From the NCBI GenBank assembly GCA_016927185.1, contig JAFGND010000049.1:1-18650 (forward strand): a stretch of 18,650 nucleotides of DNA, in the 5' to 3' direction. The DNA comes from Candidatus Coatesiibacteriota bacterium. Its GTDB lineage: Bacteria; JAFGND01. The first letter of the stretch is position 1. Each line of letters begins with the position of its first letter. Shown here piece after piece: positions 1 to 7,276 of this stretch. Both the position numbers and the translations under genes were made by a program. The notes under the pieces were generated by a model that did not search any database, had not been told where the DNA came from, and was given only the letters and a program-made list of their open reading frames with translations.

Positions 1-45
1 AACAGATAGAGACATCAAAACTATAAATATACAAATTCTTGACAT
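1..45 (-). CDS. N-terminus of a secreted protein, cut by the window edge
   Basis: Only 15 codons are visible, reading MSRICIFIVLMSLSV on the minus strand. They look like the start of a signal peptide: a short n-region with one Arg followed by an unbroken hydrophobic stretch. The start is supported by AAAGGAG at positions 53-59, seven bases upstream of the ATG, which is ideal Shine-Dalgarno spacing. The frame stays open to the edge. It is the next gene after the amidase on the same strand, 132 bases away, and a candidate promoter lies in that gap, so it may be a separate unit. The function cannot be judged from this fragment. Confidence 0.6.
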   Translation of the reverse strand, partial: MSRICIFIVLMSLSV

Positions 46-113
46 CAGATTACTCCTTTGATTAGGGCATTAACTAAATCATCTTCATTTTTATCAAGTG
101 AAAAGGTATATAT

Positions 114-142
114 AAGATAAGAAACAAATATTGAAAAGTCAA
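114..142 (-). promoter_or_regulatory. Candidate sigma-70-like promoter for the truncated left-edge gene
   Basis: On the minus strand, TTGACT (137-142) and TATCTT (114-119) are separated by exactly 17 bases. The -35 box matches the consensus at 5 of 6 positions and the -10 box at 4 of 6. It would start a leader of about 60 bases before the ATG at 45. In AT-rich DNA such matches arise by chance, so confidence is low. No hairpin terminator is visible after the amidase stop in this gap. Confidence 0.35.
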
Positions 143-177
143 TAATTGAAAGATTTTTGATGTAGAAATAATTGTTT

Positions 178-1332
178 TCATATGAAGGAATAATTTAATA
201 ATCTTGCTTTTCTTTTCATGCTGATCTGAGGTTTCTTTAAAATCTTGAATAATCTTCTTCTGCCATTATGTTCTGAAATGATTTTGCTTGAAAACTTCCC
301 GAAAATATCATTCAAATAATATCTCCAGGGGAAATTTGCTCCTGGATCCATTTTATTGAAAGCTGCTTCCTGATGTCCAATTATATTTGCAGGATTATTT
401 AAATCGGGAAACAACTTAAGCAATTCTTTAGTCAATTTGCATAATGAATTAATCTGTGCCGTCGTGAAGAAATTCCCAAATCCTGTTAATTCAATTCCTA
501 TGCTTAAGCTGTTCAAGCTTGGAGGATTATCAATTCCCATGTTCAAAAAATAATATCCTCCTTTCCCTGCATGATGAGCTCTCTTTTCAACAGGAACCAG
601 ATAATAAATTATTCCATCATAGTCTATTACGAAATGGCTTGAGACCTCTCTATCATTCATGGCAAGGAAAAGTTTCAGAGTATCTTCCAGATCACATTCA
701 GTGAAATGCAGGACGATTTTTTCTACTTGATCTTCTCGCTCTGAATAACATGGAGACTTTCCTTCTAGAATATTGATATTAGAAAGCATTTTTCTTTGCA
801 AATTAAATTTTCTGCATAATAATTCTATCTTTATTGATTGCCAGTTAAACATCTCTGAATTTTCTTTTGAATCTATATCAGCAAAGTTATTTATATAGTC
901 GCTTATCTGTCTATAGTCAGCAGGAAAATAAATGTACTCCAGTGAATTCAATAACTTTATGTAATTCTTCTTCCAGTCTTTTTTCATATTTCTTAAAAGT
1001 GATATGCTCAATCTCCTGTCATCACCAAATGCATATTCATAATTAGTCACAGTCTTCTTACTGAAATGCTTTCTTATTCTTCCTGCTATAACTGGAAGAA
1101 GCTTTGCTTCAGAGAAGCATCCTGACGGGATTAGATTATTGATACTTTTATCCCAGAATTCGTTATTATCTACATCGGGTTTGAACTCGAAAGGGGACAG
1201 GAAACTTGATATTGCGATTTCATCGTTAATAGAGAATTCTTTTATCTTTATACTGAATTTATCTTTAATATAAATGTATAGACTTCTATAAATTTCTTTC
1301 AATAGGCTCTGATCTATCACTTTCCAGTCCAT
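178..1332 (-). CDS. Amidase_2 (AmpD/PGRP-type) N-acetylmuramoyl-L-alanine amidase with an unknown N-terminal region
   Basis: A 384-residue protein. Its C-terminal half (about residues 200-345) is a zinc amidase of the Amidase_2 family, which cuts the bond between N-acetylmuramic acid and L-alanine. The zinc ligands are visible: His209 in VLHFTE, His320 in IGHQE and Asp329 in KMDPG. The Lys two residues before that Asp, and the Glu in SIGIELTG, match catalytic positions of AmpD-like enzymes. The first 195 or so residues match no family I recognise. There is no signal peptide or membrane segment, so the protein is probably cytoplasmic, as expected for a wall-fragment recycling enzyme rather than a secreted hydrolase. 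The start has AGGAG three bases upstream and lies inside the end of the TPR gene, a 47-base overlap that suggests translational coupling. The amidase domain is certain; the substrate and the N-terminal role are not. Confidence 0.88.
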   Translation of the reverse strand: MDWKVIDQSLLKEIYRSLYIYIKDKFSIKIKEFSINDEIAISSFLSPFEFKPDVDNNEFWDKSINNLIPSGCFSEAKLLPVIAGRIRKHFSKKTVTNYEYAFGDDRRLSISLLRNMKKDWKKNYIKLLNSLEYIYFPADYRQISDYINNFADIDSKENSEMFNWQSIKIELLCRKFNLQRKMLSNINILEGKSPCYSEREDQVEKIVLHFTECDLEDTLKLFLAMNDREVSSHFVIDYDGIIYYLVPVEKRAHHAGKGGYYFLNMGIDNPPSLNSLSIGIELTGFGNFFTTAQINSLCKLTKELLKLFPDLNNPANIIGHQEAAFNKMDPGANFPWRYYLNDIFGKFSSKIISEHNGRRRLFKILKKPQISMKRKARLLNYSFI

Positions 1333-4300
1333 ATGCTCCTACTTGAAAGCTTTCTACATCAAGCAATAAATTAAAAGGATTTATTTTGATTTTTTCGTAT
1401 CCATACTCCAGAGCAGGCATACTGAAAAAAGAAAGGTATTTTTCTATATCTTCCAAACTCAGGTTCTTTCCTGCCTTTTTTGTAAGATTCTCTAAAATGC
1501 CAATAAGAGGATCATTCTCCTGCATGAAAGGAAACTGAAATTTTGCATTAGTAAGTTTCCATACATGACAAATCTTATGCAACCATTTGTCTGCTGGTTT
1601 TTCTTCACCATTAATTATATTCGATATCTCGATGTAAATACCTACCATTTCTTCTAATGTAATATAATCTAGATTGTTTTTCAGGAACTTCATTCTTGCA
1701 GTATCCAGGAATGGTAAATCAGGATGGTCTCTGGAAATGTCAATATCATTTGCCTTTATCCATCTGTATGGATAGACTATCAATATCTTGTTAAGCAAGG
1801 AGTTAAGACCTTCTTTCAGTAAAAGCATCACAGGAAATAAATCAGCTAAATTTATATATTTGTCTTTTGTGAAATGATAAAGCATTAATCCTTGTTTTAT
1901 TGGTCTATAGAGTTTGTCATCTGATAGCATAATGAGTTTTTTATCAGTTCCTCCAAGCTCATATATATATGCATCAGGAAGATAAGGCAATAATCTGTAA
2001 ATCCTGTTTGTAAGGGTCAGGAATCTATTCAGGATAGTAGTATCTCTTTCCTCAAGCATCCATGAAAGTGCCCTTTGAAGCGAGTTCAGGTTTTTCAAAA
2101 AGTCTTTCTTTATCTTATCTATCTGTTTCAAGTAATCTTCTAGAACATGCTTTTCCTTGAATTTGAAACAAACCTCTTTTTCAAGATTATTGAAGTCTTT
2201 GTTCAGTTTTTTAAGCTCCTTATTTTCCTCATATAGCTTTCTCAACTCACTTAGATCCGACTCTATTTTATGTATTTCATCCTTGCCAAATCCTAGCCTG
2301 AAGGAAATGGATGCTTTTTTCTCATCCAGTTCAATAGACTTGTTCTTTATCAAGTCATCAAGTATATTGTCCTTTTCTATATCCCATTTTCTAAAACCCT
2401 GAAGAATATCATCATATAGTGAGCCTATTTTTATCTGTAAATCATTCTGTTCTTTTTCTTTCTTATGCAATTCATCCAGAAGCGATTTGTAATGATTTTC
2501 AATTATTTCTATTCTTGAAGAGGATACTACCGAAATATTTATCAAATTGCATTTGTCATCTCTGATGAATACTTCACTTTTAGTCTGCAGATCAACATAA
2601 GGTATTACTTCCTGACGCATCATTTCAAAACGCAGTATCTGGTCCAGATAACTCCTGTACTCCTCATTGTCATCTTTGTTGCCAGGAACAAACAGATCTT
2701 TTATAATCTCCCGGGATAAATCAAAATCATTATCAATCAGCAATCTTGCAGTTAAATATATTATATGATGGATTGAAATCTTTGAATTGCCTGTTTTTAA
2801 AGCAGCGAAAATATTAGGTGAAATATAATCCTTTTTATCAAGTCTTAAACCCTTCAGCAAAAAAAACATAGATTTGTCTAATTTGTTGAATCTGTAATAT
2901 CTAATTGCTGCATCAAACCATAGTTCATTTTCAGTACATATACGTTCTATTTCACTATTTTCTTTTGAAGTATCTTCATTAAGCTTATCCCTGGCAGTTT
3001 CTTTGCTGATATAGGCATTCAAATCCTCTGGATACAGATATGTTAGTATGAAATCACATTGGGCAAGCCAATTTGAATAATCTTCCTCAGCTATGAAAAC
3101 CTGTTCAAATGCCATGAGCTTGTGATATGAAAGCACATCATTTTCAATATTAGAAATGAAATACTGCTTTGCAGTTTCATAGTCTTTTCTGACGAATGAG
3201 AATTTACCTCTTAGATATGTTATCAGCTCCTGATGGTTGATCCTTGAATCTATCCTGTTGAAAAGTTCTTCATATTTGCTATTATCAGCTTTCAGATAAA
3301 TATCAAGCAGTAATTCATACAGGAAAATGTATCTTTTCATTAGAGATGGAATTGCTTTTCTGTCACTGAAAGTTTCTATTATTGATATTGCATATTCAAG
3401 CTTTTCTCTTAGTTCATTCCTTTCAAAAAAATAACCGCATAATTTCCTTGTGGTTATGCAAAGAGCTTTGATTGAATTCAAATTCTTGTTTGGCTGGATT
3501 TCCTTCATAAGATTGTATGATGAAAGATATGCATTCAGGGCTTCCTTGAACATTACATTCTCTTCAAAATATTCACCAAAAGAATAATATGCTAAAGCAG
3601 TTTCTGCTTTCAGATTAGTATCCTTGAATATCTGTATTGATTTCTTGAAATAATTCTCTGCATTATTCATATCCCTAAGATTTGCAGATAGTTTTGCCAA
3701 CTGTAACAATGAATCAGCGTATTGCTTTTTCCTGTTTTTTGATGGTAACTTCTGGGCTCTCATTTCGAGCAATTTCTCGGCTTTCAGCTGGAAATCCTTA
3801 CTTAAATCAAGCTCACTTGTTCTGAAGTATAGATTCCCCAATTCATGAAAAACGCACACTAGAACATCTTCATTGTTTTCTATCGGAATATCCTTTTCTA
3901 CCAAAATCAACGCTTCCCTGGTAGCTTCTTCAGATAAATCCAGCAATCCTGCTTCCCTGTATAGCCTTCCTTGATTAAGCTTATATCTTATAAGAAGTTT
4001 TGCCTTATATTCATCCGGACTTTCCTGTATTTCCTCTTTTATCAAATCAATTGCTCTGAGAAGATATTTCTCGCTTTTTGCATAGTTCAGTTTTTTTCTA
4101 TAAAAAATACTGTAAGTTTCTAATATATGTGCCAATTCTAAGCGCCCTACCAAATGATTTCTGAAAAGATTCTCATATAAAGCTATAGATCTTTCAAGAT
4201 ATCTTTCACATTTATCTACTTCACCCAGATTAAGGTAGGTTAATCCAAGATAGTGTAAAATTCCAGCTAATGCTGCTTTTAATGAAGCATTTTTCTCCTT

Positions 4301-4672
4301 GCCAAGCAGCTGTTTTATTAATTGATAGGCTATCTTGAAATGATTTTCAGCTAAAGACAACTGATCAGATGCAAAAAAAAGCCTCCCTAACTTATGCTGA
4401 GAATGAATTAATAAGATATTATTGTCGTAGTTTGGCTCCTGCTTGTACAAGTATAAAGCAGCAATCAAAACTGCCCTTCCAATTTCTATAGACTGAAGAA
4501 ATGCTTCTATCTGAAGATATTGTTCAGCTATCAAACCTGCCTTCTCAGCAAATTCTATCCAGATAGACATATCATCAGGATTACTCTTCAATCTATCCAG
4601 TATATTTGTGATTTCCCTTGGCAGTTTTAAACCAGTAAAAACCTTTTCTATTTGACTAATTGGAGATTTCAT
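1286..4672 (-). CDS. Large TPR / coiled-coil protein, function unknown
   Basis: A 1128-residue protein without signal peptide or membrane segment, hence probably cytoplasmic. Residues 1 to about 690 are helical repeats of TPR type; examples are the segments around 'LHYLGLTYLNLGEVDKCERY' and 'FHELGNLYFRTSELDLSKDF'. Residues of about 717-875 are highly charged and Lys/Glu-rich with heptad-like leucines, a likely coiled coil. The last 250 residues form a separate aromatic-rich domain that I do not recognise; no Walker, protease or nucleotidyl-cyclase motif was seen. TPR arrays usually bind partner proteins, so a scaffold is a reasonable inference. The ribosome site AGGGG overlaps the TAG of the upstream glycosidase gene, eight bases away. 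The 3' end overlaps the amidase start, so the two products are probably made together. Confidence 0.82.
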   Translation of the reverse strand: MKSPISQIEKVFTGLKLPREITNILDRLKSNPDDMSIWIEFAEKAGLIAEQYLQIEAFLQSIEIGRAVLIAALYLYKQEPNYDNNILLIHSQHKLGRLFFASDQLSLAENHFKIAYQLIKQLLGKEKNASLKAALAGILHYLGLTYLNLGEVDKCERYLERSIALYENLFRNHLVGRLELAHILETYSIFYRKKLNYAKSEKYLLRAIDLIKEEIQESPDEYKAKLLIRYKLNQGRLYREAGLLDLSEEATREALILVEKDIPIENNEDVLVCVFHELGNLYFRTSELDLSKDFQLKAEKLLEMRAQKLPSKNRKKQYADSLLQLAKLSANLRDMNNAENYFKKSIQIFKDTNLKAETALAYYSFGEYFEENVMFKEALNAYLSSYNLMKEIQPNKNLNSIKALCITTRKLCGYFFERNELREKLEYAISIIETFSDRKAIPSLMKRYIFLYELLLDIYLKADNSKYEELFNRIDSRINHQELITYLRGKFSFVRKDYETAKQYFISNIENDVLSYHKLMAFEQVFIAEEDYSNWLAQCDFILTYLYPEDLNAYISKETARDKLNEDTSKENSEIERICTENELWFDAAIRYYRFNKLDKSMFFLLKGLRLDKKDYISPNIFAALKTGNSKISIHHIIYLTARLLIDNDFDLSREIIKDLFVPGNKDDNEEYRSYLDQILRFEMMRQEVIPYVDLQTKSEVFIRDDKCNLINISVVSSSRIEIIENHYKSLLDELHKKEKEQNDLQIKIGSLYDDILQGFRKWDIEKDNILDDLIKNKSIELDEKKASISFRLGFGKDEIHKIESDLSELRKLYEENKELKKLNKDFNNLEKEVCFKFKEKHVLEDYLKQIDKIKKDFLKNLNSLQRALSWMLEERDTTILNRFLTLTNRIYRLLPYLPDAYIYELGGTDKKLIMLSDDKLYRPIKQGLMLYHFTKDKYINLADLFPVMLLLKEGLNSLLNKILIVYPYRWIKANDIDISRDHPDLPFLDTARMKFLKNNLDYITLEEMVGIYIEISNIINGEEKPADKWLHKICHVWKLTNAKFQFPFMQENDPLIGILENLTKKAGKNLSLEDIEKYLSFFSMPALEYGYEKIKINPFNLLLDVESFQVGAYGLESDRSEPIERNL

Positions 4673-4680
4673 TATTTCCC

Positions 4681-5466
4681 CTAAAATACTAGAATTCCAC
4701 TTCCGAAACTTCGCTCTTTTCCATCTGATGGATTATTCATTATCCTGTTTCTTATAACCATTGTAGAGCTGCCTCCCCCATCAAGATTCAAAGCCCATCT
4801 ATATCCCAGTTTCAATAAAAACCTGGATGCCTCAGGTAATGTCAAGCCTGCAGAGGATTTCTGCCTTCCATCCACTACTATCAATGAGAAATCTCCATTT
4901 GATTTTCTTGCAATTATTGTCCTTGGGTGTCTGCCATAAGCAAAAGAATGTGGACTTGTAACACCATTCAAAACCGGTTTGCCGTTTTCCAGTATCATTG
5001 TACTTCCAGAGCATGCATAATAAGTTTTTCGCATCCTGTCAGCTGAAGTATGATCATAAAAGACAATGGATCTGGTTTTATTTTTAAATTGCCTGAAGAT
5101 TACATTTGGCCAATGTCCTTTGACTTTGCTTTTCCATTTGCCTTTAATATTAATTCCTCCCTGAGGACCTCCTTCTGTATAAAAATCTGCATTAACACCT
5201 GCAATAGCCTTTCTTCTTTTAACCATTTCAGTCAGTTTTTCTCTTCCATTAATCCTGTCATCCCCTAGCTGGACTTCAAGTCTTCTTTTCCCAGGTTTAA
5301 TTTCAAGTATATAAAATACTACAGGTTGTTTTGATTTATCATCCTCAGTTATATAAAAAACATGCTTCTTCAGTTTCAATCCATTTGTAATGTTCTTCTG
5401 GAAAACAAGTTTTGCTTCAGATTGTTGAATAACCAAAAAAATAAGGAATAATATAAATCTGTTCAT
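4681..5466 (-). CDS. Secreted phosphodiester glycosidase family protein (NAGPA domain)
   Basis: A 261-residue exported protein. Residues 1-19 are a signal peptide ending SEA, with cleavage likely before Lys19. The rest is a NAGPA domain (phosphodiester glycosidase, formerly DUF2233). Diagnostic stretches are GVNADFY near residue 96, GRHPRTIIA, VVDGRQ..SAGLTLPE, NLDGGGSST with Asp229, and the closing NNPSDGKERSFGSGILVF. The human family member removes GlcNAc from a phosphodiester on mannose-6-phosphate tags. Bacterial members act outside the cytoplasm on phosphodiester-linked sugars of walls, teichoic acids or exopolysaccharides. Which substrate applies here is not visible. It starts 14 bases after the lipoprotein gene and ends 8 bases before the TPR gene, so the four genes are probably one transcript. 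Confidence 0.93.
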   Translation of the reverse strand: MNRFILFLIFLVIQQSEAKLVFQKNITNGLKLKKHVFYITEDDKSKQPVVFYILEIKPGKRRLEVQLGDDRINGREKLTEMVKRRKAIAGVNADFYTEGGPQGGINIKGKWKSKVKGHWPNVIFRQFKNKTRSIVFYDHTSADRMRKTYYACSGSTMILENGKPVLNGVTSPHSFAYGRHPRTIIARKSNGDFSLIVVDGRQKSSAGLTLPEASRFLLKLGYRWALNLDGGGSSTMVIRNRIMNNPSDGKERSFGSGILVF

Positions 5467-5480
5467 TTTAATTCTTTAGT

Positions 5481-6002
5481 TCAATTAATCTTAACAAAAT
5501 CCAGCTTCAATTTTTGGGTATAATCTATTGTTTCTTTAAATCTGGCTCTAGTAGAAGGATTCCTTAGCAGCTTTATTACTATATTCTGGCTTTTTTGAGT
5601 TTTCTTTAGATATAGGTTTCTTATCTCATTAGAGTATTCACTATTTCTCAAAGGAATCAGTATTTTACCTATATCCTCCAACTCCTTCGAATGCTCATCA
5701 TAGTATTTCTGATATGCAGCTATAGCTTTTACTCCATCATTCGAGTTTTCTTCTATCAATGTCCAGATTGCATCTATATGAAGAGCATAATCTTCCACTG
5801 CTTTTTTGACCTTTGCGTCAAGAACCTTGCTTGTTTTAGATGCCTTTATCTGGGGAATTGGGATTTTAGGATTTTTTATATCAGTCTGCTTGATTTCTTT
5901 TTTATTATCAGAAGTATCTTCAACCAGGTTTCTATATTTCCTCTTGATTTGACCGCAGCCAGTAATCAACAAAATCAAACTCAACAGCAATAAATACTTC
6001 AT
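5481..6002 (-). CDS. Small putative lipoprotein, function unknown
   Basis: A 173-residue protein with a lipoprotein signal: a leucine-rich stretch followed by the lipobox ITG and Cys16. The residue after the Cys is Gly, so outer-membrane sorting is plausible under the Lol +2 rule. Residues 20-60 are polar and Lys/Asp-rich, probably a flexible tether. Residues 60-173 look mostly helical (for example the stretch after AYQKYYDEHSK). I recognise no family. The start is strong: AAGGAGGT at 6013-6020 lies 10 bases upstream of the ATG. It is the first gene of the leftward four-gene unit and is followed 14 bases later by the glycosidase gene, so an envelope role shared with that enzyme is an inference from position only. 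Confidence 0.85.
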   Translation of the reverse strand: MKYLLLLSLILLITGCGQIKRKYRNLVEDTSDNKKEIKQTDIKNPKIPIPQIKASKTSKVLDAKVKKAVEDYALHIDAIWTLIEENSNDGVKAIAAYQKYYDEHSKELEDIGKILIPLRNSEYSNEIRNLYLKKTQKSQNIVIKLLRNPSTRARFKETIDYTQKLKLDFVKIN

Positions 6003-6177
6003 TCTGCCGTATACCTCCTTTAGTCAAGAAGCTCATTTTTCCTTTTTTTGTCAAGTGTACCTGTCCATTTGAATATTATCTCCTCTTTGCAGTTATCTTT
6101 TAGTGAAACAGGAAGCTTACATTAATTCAAATCCGTACAAGTATTTAATTCGCATGTGTTGATTTACGAAGAGGATT

Positions 6178-6200
6178 AAGGTTAGCTTGAAATTAACCTT
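6178..6200. repeat. Inverted repeat, possible operator
   Basis: AAGGTTA (6178-6184) and TAACCTT (6194-6200) are perfect inverted copies with a 9-base spacer, so the half-site centres lie 16 bases apart. This is compatible with a dimeric regulator binding site between two divergent genes. No T-tract follows on either strand, so a terminator is unlikely. A 7-bp match can occur by chance. Confidence 0.3.
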
Positions 6201-6202
6201 GA

Positions 6203-6210
6203 ATTATAAA
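6203..6210. promoter_or_regulatory. Symmetric -10-like element in a divergent region
   Basis: The sequence reads TATAAT on the minus strand (6203-6208) and TATAAA on the plus strand (6205-6210). Such overlapping boxes can start transcription in both directions. No good -35 sits 16-18 bases away on either strand, so the call rests on the -10 boxes alone. The same AATTATAAA string recurs in the other divergent region at 8328-8336. Confidence 0.25.
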
Positions 6211-6337
6211 AAGCTTCTGCTTCCATTAATTAACGCTTCCTTATTTTTAGTCTATTCATTTCTTTTCCACTCTAAACTAGCAGTGAATTTTATCATTAGA
6301 CTTTTCATCAGGGGAGCTTAAATCAATTTAAGGATAA

Positions 6338-7276
6338 TTGAAATTGATAATTGACAAAAAATACCAGAAAATAACTGCTGCAGTCATGTCAGGAAGAAAA
6401 ACATTCGATGATTCAACTCAATCTGGGAAAAAGATGTTAAAAAACTCTTATCCAGACCCTCTTCTTATAGTAATAAGTGGTGTATCACTAGGCCAGATCT
6501 TCCCTCTCAAGGAAAAAAGGATAATTATCGGGAGAAAAGAAGGTTTAGATATAGTTATAAAGGATGAAAGCATATCCAGGGAACATGCAGAAATCCTTTT
6601 CAACAAAAACCTTCCAAGTTTCATAATCAAGGATAAGGGAAGCAAGAATGGAGTTGTTATTAATGGAGTAAGGGTTAAAACCGGTAATTTGAAAGATGGT
6701 GATAGAATAACATTAGGAGAAACAACCCTGAAGTTCATATATCAGGACCAGCTTGATATCACTTATTACAGGAGAATTGCTGAACTTATCAATACGGATC
6801 CATTGACAGGCTTGAAGAACAGGTATATGCTTGAATCAATCTTACATGGAGAAATAGAGAGAAGTTACAGATATAAAGAGCAGTTCATTATTATGATGAT
6901 AGATATTGACAATTTCAAATCAGTTAACGACAAATATGGACATCTAACTGGTGACAATGTACTTGTAAATTTGGCAGAATTGTTCAACACGCAATTACGT
7001 TCAAGTGATTCTGTTTTCAGATATGGTGGAGAGGAATTTCTTATACTCCTTCCGCAAACGCAGAAAGAGAAAGGTTTTTTAATCGCAGACAGAATAAGAT
7101 CCTTAACAGAAACCCTCAAGGTAGACAAATTACCTGGTTTTACGATAAGTATTGGTGTAGCTTCATTTCCTGAAGATGCAAAAACTGTTGAAGATCTTAT
7201 AGACAAAGCTGACAAAGCATTATACAAATGCAAAAGAACTGGAAAAAATAAAGTCCTCCTTTTCAAAGAGGATTAA
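6338..7276 (+). CDS. FHA domain - GGDEF diguanylate cyclase
   Basis: A 312-residue cytoplasmic protein that should make cyclic di-GMP from two GTP. An FHA domain, which binds phosphothreonine peptides, spans about residues 43-120 and shows its conserved GRKEG, SISREHAEI and KNGVVING segments. A GGDEF domain spans about 148-310, beginning DPLTGLKNR. The active-site signature is intact as GGEEF at residues 230-234. The product-inhibition I-site is present as RSSD at 221-224, the canonical five residues upstream. There is no membrane segment or other sensor, so activity is probably controlled by a Ser/Thr kinase partner not in this window. The start is taken as TTG at 6338, with AAGGA about four bases upstream; the first ATG, at 6386, has no ribosome site. 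The gene is divergent from the lipoprotein operon and its stop overlaps that of trpS. Confidence 0.95.
   Translation: MKLIIDKKYQKITAAVMSGRKTFDDSTQSGKKMLKNSYPDPLLIVISGVSLGQIFPLKEKRIIIGRKEGLDIVIKDESISREHAEILFNKNLPSFIIKDKGSKNGVVINGVRVKTGNLKDGDRITLGETTLKFIYQDQLDITYYRRIAELINTDPLTGLKNRYMLESILHGEIERSYRYKEQFIIMMIDIDNFKSVNDKYGHLTGDNVLVNLAELFNTQLRSSDSVFRYGGEEFLILLPQTQKEKGFLIADRIRSLTETLKVDKLPGFTISIGVASFPEDAKTVEDLIDKADKALYKCKRTGKNKVLLFKED

Larger units (their letters stand above)
6003..6337 (+). other. Divergent intergenic region without a gene
   Basis: This stretch separates the leftward lipoprotein operon from the rightward FHA-GGDEF gene and must hold both promoters. I see the strong ribosome site of the lipoprotein at 6013-6020, a 7-bp inverted repeat at 6178-6200, and a symmetric AATTATAAA at 6202-6210. 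There is no convincing paired -35/-10 for either gene, no open frame with a ribosome site longer than a few dozen codons, and no terminator hairpin with a T-tract. Confidence 0.6.

Noticed and set aside
2157-2402. Open plus-strand frame rich in Ser, Phe and Leu
   Set aside because: It is the antisense shadow of the Lys/Glu-rich coiled coil of the TPR gene and has no ribosome site.
5691-5993. 100-codon plus-strand frame with a hydrophobic start
   Set aside because: It is antisense to the lipoprotein gene, has no ribosome site, and its Phe/Ile-rich composition mirrors Lys/Asn codons on the other strand.
6003-6080. Tiny leader frames upstream of the lipoprotein on the minus strand, one reading MDRYT
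   Set aside because: They are only a few codons long or run out of frame into the lipoprotein gene; no attenuation structure accompanies them.
6178-6200. Inverted repeat considered as a transcription terminator
   Set aside because: The stem is only 7 bp and AT-rich with a 9-base loop, no T-tract follows on either strand, and both neighbouring genes point away from it.
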